A DNA stretch of 9,797 nt. Source: a bacterium (GTDB lineage Bacteria; Bacteroidota; Ignavibacteria; Kapaibacteriales; UBA961). Shown one piece after another: positions 9,201 through 9,797 of this stretch (position 1 is the first letter of the stretch; the number at the start of each line of letters is the position of its first letter). The DNA is taken from the NCBI GenBank assembly GCA_022844575.1, contig JALHLL010000089.1, forward strand, positions 2,976 through 12,772, written 5' to 3'. A program made the position numbers and the translations under genes. Under the pieces are notes generated by a model that saw nothing but the letters and a program-made list of their open reading frames with translations, did no database searches and was not told the origin of the DNA.

Positions 9201-9502
9201 AGTTTATTTTCCGTATTACTTACAAGAGTGGGAGCTTCGGTTATTATACCCTGCTCATTGTCTGTTTTTAAGGATTGAATAAGCTTCGCGGCGGAAGGAA
9301 TATCAATCATCAAATCAGGTGCGGCGGAAGCATTACCTGCCGTATTGTTTTTTTCGGATACGGGTATTTGAGCTTGAGCCGATTCATGCAAAACTGCCGA
9401 AAAATCGGCACTTTTTGCCCCTGCTTCTCCGGTTACGAGAGTAGGAATCATCGTATCGGTAGTACCGATAAAACTCGTCGAAATATTTATATCAAGTTTC
9501 AT
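3299..9502 (-). CDS. fliK: Giant FliK-like hook-length control protein
   Basis: Predicted exported ruler and substrate-specificity switch of the flagellar type III apparatus. Identity rests on the C-terminal Flg_hook domain. VVRMVLQPEELGTVTVQY begins at residue 1937 and holds the signature L-x-P-E-E-L-G (1942-1948); it continues through GVQVENQNAKNIIESQLGSL to FVKQGVHLEKIEVSI near 2007, followed by a polar tail of about 60 residues. Position between a MotE-like gene and flgD agrees. The product is 2067 residues, four to five times the usual size. N-terminal residues 1-50 include SADFSAVLHESA, typical of FliK starts. Most of 280-1550 is low-complexity, rich in E, N, K, T, S, V and I, and probably disordered. 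Two islands look more ordered: about 205-276 (one Trp, 258) and 1556-1655 (Trp 1556). I see no cysteine and only three Trp. The ATG at 9502 is chosen over an in-frame TTG at 9517 because AGGA lies seven bases upstream. No frameshift or stop interrupts the frame. Confidence 0.85.
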   Translation of the reverse strand: MKLDINISTSFIGTTDTMIPTLVTGEAGAKSADFSAVLHESAQAQIPVSEKNNTAGNASAAPDLMIDIPSAAKLIQSLKTDNEQGIITEAPTLVSNTENKLHTTEFIQQGTIPQTESENNPVHHFPFQSPVVPDISVKNDKTLSAGLVGKEQKILNGAENKKDENIIAEQNDDYTIPYKEEKTMYSASDKNTYTGNTRSEITRKIEEIQNTLRTSTKSKVQVRLLNDNPDDMQVRVDISATSEKEIPTIIDAIIGTIWVPMQKQEISILHSAELGSVKNDSGLQTETADGESTSFRTVLENNIKAIAPEQKATPQNAEKEEKAENVLTNSVQIPIKKDEPQKNTIIPTHTNKEKSGKNNYIEIVVGNKQTVKTSVVAKAAESVLSNENKPLNNTIATEKQDKNTAQNKVVVEKHADLNTQKIIEVFVENIFPTEEKTATAKTPVQKESEVQKSATPLNENEENPLHNISAKQSTAKGETPKTRVAENNTENAHEYIVSDERKVNTTEKPPTTNIQRKISVPETLTTGKNEPTENHIPSIKENVTQKTEKEEAETYNVPTVKEISVKSAGMDSEYSIDESTKSVNTKTEKSIANKGIAEKSANFIENVIAKGNELNNEKPNTKENIVVDNGTKAIVKDDINGGNQNVGLNNKQRGITKNDLAESADTSAYSMTENSGSEIVGEGEIDNTVNNKTVLNNEKVIKKQNRSDVQQSTLRVETKGYGAEQKNNIQKQVENTDNTVLKTQRVVNTEDVEFSTPLDEEYIHQKEEVRSENNNERKSVIISYSSKSAKIENKIGKDVVKSETVLKNNTLSYNQHAEINDGFSDTNAVKQSAIDKTVTQEYSEIPSEPLNMVSEEYSVLPNEEIPIKSIRTEISRKESSIEVKNGATLHEIPTPTIVKGKVENESTIKEEKNKEVSKRSETITEHKTTHTAISDDVNTGDDLIVEYKPIAHDEDDALPKSKSILKTKSEEKNITQPLNTKQIHQPEHTSVQEHTTISVEAKPQDIDVENVENKNIGTVSSKQNTIKPHVSTTEREYDDVVSNSTELKADNDIEQNVVPKNGERDSSQKIQSTEKRTVVENRKVNTEKVVTTLYQYENTDETIVHSSPEPLSNEKTNTTVNNTDKKIPTETKQITVHDVLEVEGKVSEDKLVEAKAKISTEIPTRKIDPANEINSSPDTIVENKNAVETEESKSEPISQPRTYIIKDDGESLATHDTKEFTISQKQESIDSSVKENTDIVKPELKPIVQEHNTSARDSKKSDKENNTVIIEPENYIVTNENNEPESVQKVIIPQKAESVKKSFIREQNTEIHIPDVEEDVYVPTEKNKDLQGKITSDESEASAEETSIVQKPVIENANKKTVEKQTVDNPKVETPIVTSPKNTEKNVIDIDEKIPVVSNWKENPNTLTENIVSEAVENTGYEEEVHIPKPQQAAQKTENKQAIPLVLTVHSADKHSVKETREFLPTLEENVPAITQNVKSEIAKKSASKNEIQTENKSQVFVSDSEPLREQNILESEVSEVYNKDTENADTEETKVRTNKSLEKEAADVAEKQINWNNASPMQIPLITDNGNVYVFKNEEKSNSAIIITNNGDDTPINTEHLPSTVSALHTIIEKASKAGVPVKNIVFKLRKNESATLNADIKQSAKDTLVSAVKNKEINSGKKTDIPLHSSELNPNFLRVEEPMQEKMVSSIKNETEAISKSTLLSQKSMEITKPIEKEHKNGIMVNDEPYQTAGIVKAETINVNDENGTSDTLLKQGMPKQVKAQTNKKNTEQSAFTMANNNETVVNDRSEIRNNNNESEKISLNQSDKRNIVQEERNEREPIDNNSVKAEKKENAVEHSYRVEEIQPNSENVQESVNKTQTASLSHQEIQTHPAVNENRETIVRNIEQNNPIRTNQSNVQKTTYNSTDIRTVPADEFATVTHEYMRARTNENGVVRMVLQPEELGTVTVQYAVRNNEAQLGVQVENQNAKNIIESQLGSLREQFVKQGVHLEKIEVSIKKESEHSTNNNSQTFSNNDRGGGTSQQEQESRQAFVRSFKYAAEARKAQTTNYTNSAFNRLFNTNR
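6911..6985 (-). repeat. Local 15-residue tandem repeat inside the fliK-like gene
   Basis: Two adjacent protein segments align with a period of 15 residues: QEYSEIPSEPLNMV and EEYSVLPNEEIPIK. They share E-Y-S, then P two residues later and E two after that. At the DNA level both contain a GAATATTC core. This is the clearest tandem repeat I could read by eye in the low-complexity region. It suggests, but does not prove, growth by duplication followed by divergence. Confidence 0.45.
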
Positions 9503-9509
9503 AGTTGCA

Positions 9510-9513
9510 TCCT
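9510..9513 (-). promoter_or_regulatory. Shine-Dalgarno site that fixes the fliK-like start
   Basis: Minus-strand AGGA is followed by seven bases and the ATG at 9502. The in-frame TTG at 9517 lies upstream of this site and has only a T-rich run before it. The ATG start (MKLDINISTS) is therefore preferred, shortening the longest reading by five residues. Confidence 0.65.
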
Positions 9514-9550
9514 GCAAAAAAACAATGTTTGTTCGGGTTTCCTACCCCTT

Positions 9551-9778
9551 TTACTCCTGTGTCGCGCTTAAAACCAAAATTGATGCTGCAAGTTCGGGTT
9601 TAATATTTTCAAGAACTTTTGCCGCATTTTTCGATTTCATTTTTTTGAGAATAAATGCCGCGTCCCGTTCATCAAGTTCACTTATTATTTTCGCTACATC
9701 AACCGGATCCGTTTTATCGTATATCTGCGCAAACAGTGTGTAGTTTGTTCGTATTAGCGAATCTCTTTTTCTTGTAAG
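9551..9778 (-). CDS. MotE/YlxF/FlbB-like flagellar protein, C-terminal end (5' partial)
   Basis: The last 75 residues of a protein whose 5' part is missing because the contig ends. The segment IYDKTDPVDVAKIISELDE, then RDAAFILKKMKSKNAAKVLE and NIKPELAASI, is the MgtE-N-like helical repeat found at the C terminus of MotE, Bacillus YlxF and spirochaete FlbB. The usual pattern is Y-x-x-M/T-x-P-x-x-A-A-x-I-x-x-L-D, then A-x-x-I-L-x-x-M, then A-x-x-I-L. In the family this domain sits behind an N-terminal membrane anchor and coiled coil, both off the window here. Members act around the flagellar motor or as assembly factors, and the gene lies immediately upstream of fliK in Bacillus and Borrelia. 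The gap to the fliK-like start is 48 bases, so the two are probably co-transcribed. Upstream of L1 the frame meets a TAG (9779-9781) created at the junction with adapter-like sequence, which should not be read as a real boundary. Confidence 0.8.
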   Translation of the reverse strand, partial: LTRKRDSLIRTNYTLFAQIYDKTDPVDVAKIISELDERDAAFILKKMKSKNAAKVLENIKPELAASILVLSATQE

Positions 9779-9780
9779 CT

Positions 9781-9797
9781 AGGTCGGAAGAGCACAC
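9781..9797 (+). other. Probable Illumina adapter remnant at contig end
   Basis: The last 17 bases, AGGTCGGAAGAGCACAC, match the first 17 bases of the TruSeq adapter (AGATCGGAAGAGCACAC) at all positions but the third. They break the MotE-like frame with an in-frame stop exactly at the junction, as expected for untrimmed non-genomic sequence. Confidence 0.88.

Noticed and set aside
3299..9502. Surface adhesin, RTX-like or S-layer protein instead of FliK.
   Set aside because: No signal peptide, no calcium-binding glycine-rich nonapeptides and no surface anchoring motif are visible, while the C-terminal Flg_hook signature and the position before flgD fit FliK.
9503..9517. TTG start for the fliK-like protein, five residues upstream of the ATG.
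   Set aside because: AGGA is correctly spaced for the ATG at 9502 and lies within the extension, which would leave the TTG without a site.
9515..9535. Possible terminator between the MotE-like gene and the fliK-like gene (minus strand AACAA-ACA-TTGTT then T run).
   Set aside because: Only five pairs with a single G-C; too weak, and it would split a 48-base gap in an evidently co-transcribed cluster.
705..9778. Assignment to Treponema or Borrelia on the basis of the flbB-fliK-flgD-flgE order.
   Set aside because: A TIGR02530-like gene lies between flgD and flgE, FlgE lacks the cross-link cysteine, and its sequence blocks do not resemble spirochaete FlgE as I recall it.
1..9797. Search for CRISPR arrays, tRNA or rRNA genes, insertion sequences and prophage or defence genes.
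   Set aside because: No regular direct repeats with spacers, no clover-leaf or rRNA sequence and no transposase-, integrase- or defence-like protein were seen; every gap is shorter than 300 bases and is accounted for.

Overview
The window is mainly a late-flagellar gene cluster on the minus strand. In transcription order it holds the 3' end of a MotE/YlxF/FlbB-like gene, a giant fliK-like hook-length-control gene, flgD (hook cap), a small conserved flagellar operon gene (TIGR02530 type), and flgE (hook protein). A perfect stem with a U-tract past flgE probably ends the unit. Facing it on the plus strand, at the left edge, is the 3' end of a CocE/NonD-family (S15-like) hydrolase gene unrelated to flagella.

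Layout: 1-552 is the hydrolase C-terminal domain (+, cut by the window start). 553-704 is a convergent intergenic region with a terminator hairpin and a second AT-rich hairpin over the flgE stop. 705-2030 is flgE. 2031-2159 is a structured leader with two hairpins and a strong ribosome binding site. 2160-2546 is the TIGR02530-like gene. 2598-3287 is flgD. 3299-9502 is the fliK-like gene, coding for 2067 residues against the usual 400-600. 9551-9778 is the partial MotE-like gene. The last 17 bases, 9781-9797, match the start of an Illumina TruSeq adapter at 16 of 17 positions and are probably not genomic.

The cluster makes the hook-assembly machinery. FlgE polymerises under the FlgD cap. The FliK-type protein measures the hook and switches the export gate from hook to filament substrates. 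The small TIGR02530 protein is conserved in such operons but has no settled role. The MotE-like protein belongs to a family placed directly upstream of fliK in several phyla. The most unusual item is the fliK-like product. It has a recognisable C-terminal export-switch domain, but it is mostly a very long, cysteine-free, apparently disordered E/N/K/T/S/V/I-rich stretch with two more ordered islands.

Organism: a flagellated, AT-rich bacterium with strong Shine-Dalgarno sites, probably from a metagenome or draft assembly (adapter at the contig end). The motE-like/fliK/flgD/TIGR02530/flgE order resembles Firmicutes, Thermotogae and deltaproteobacterial operons. The FlgE sequence reminds me of Ignavibacteria/Chlorobiota-type hook proteins, and it has no cysteine, which argues against a spirochaete. 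I hold the taxonomic placement with low confidence.
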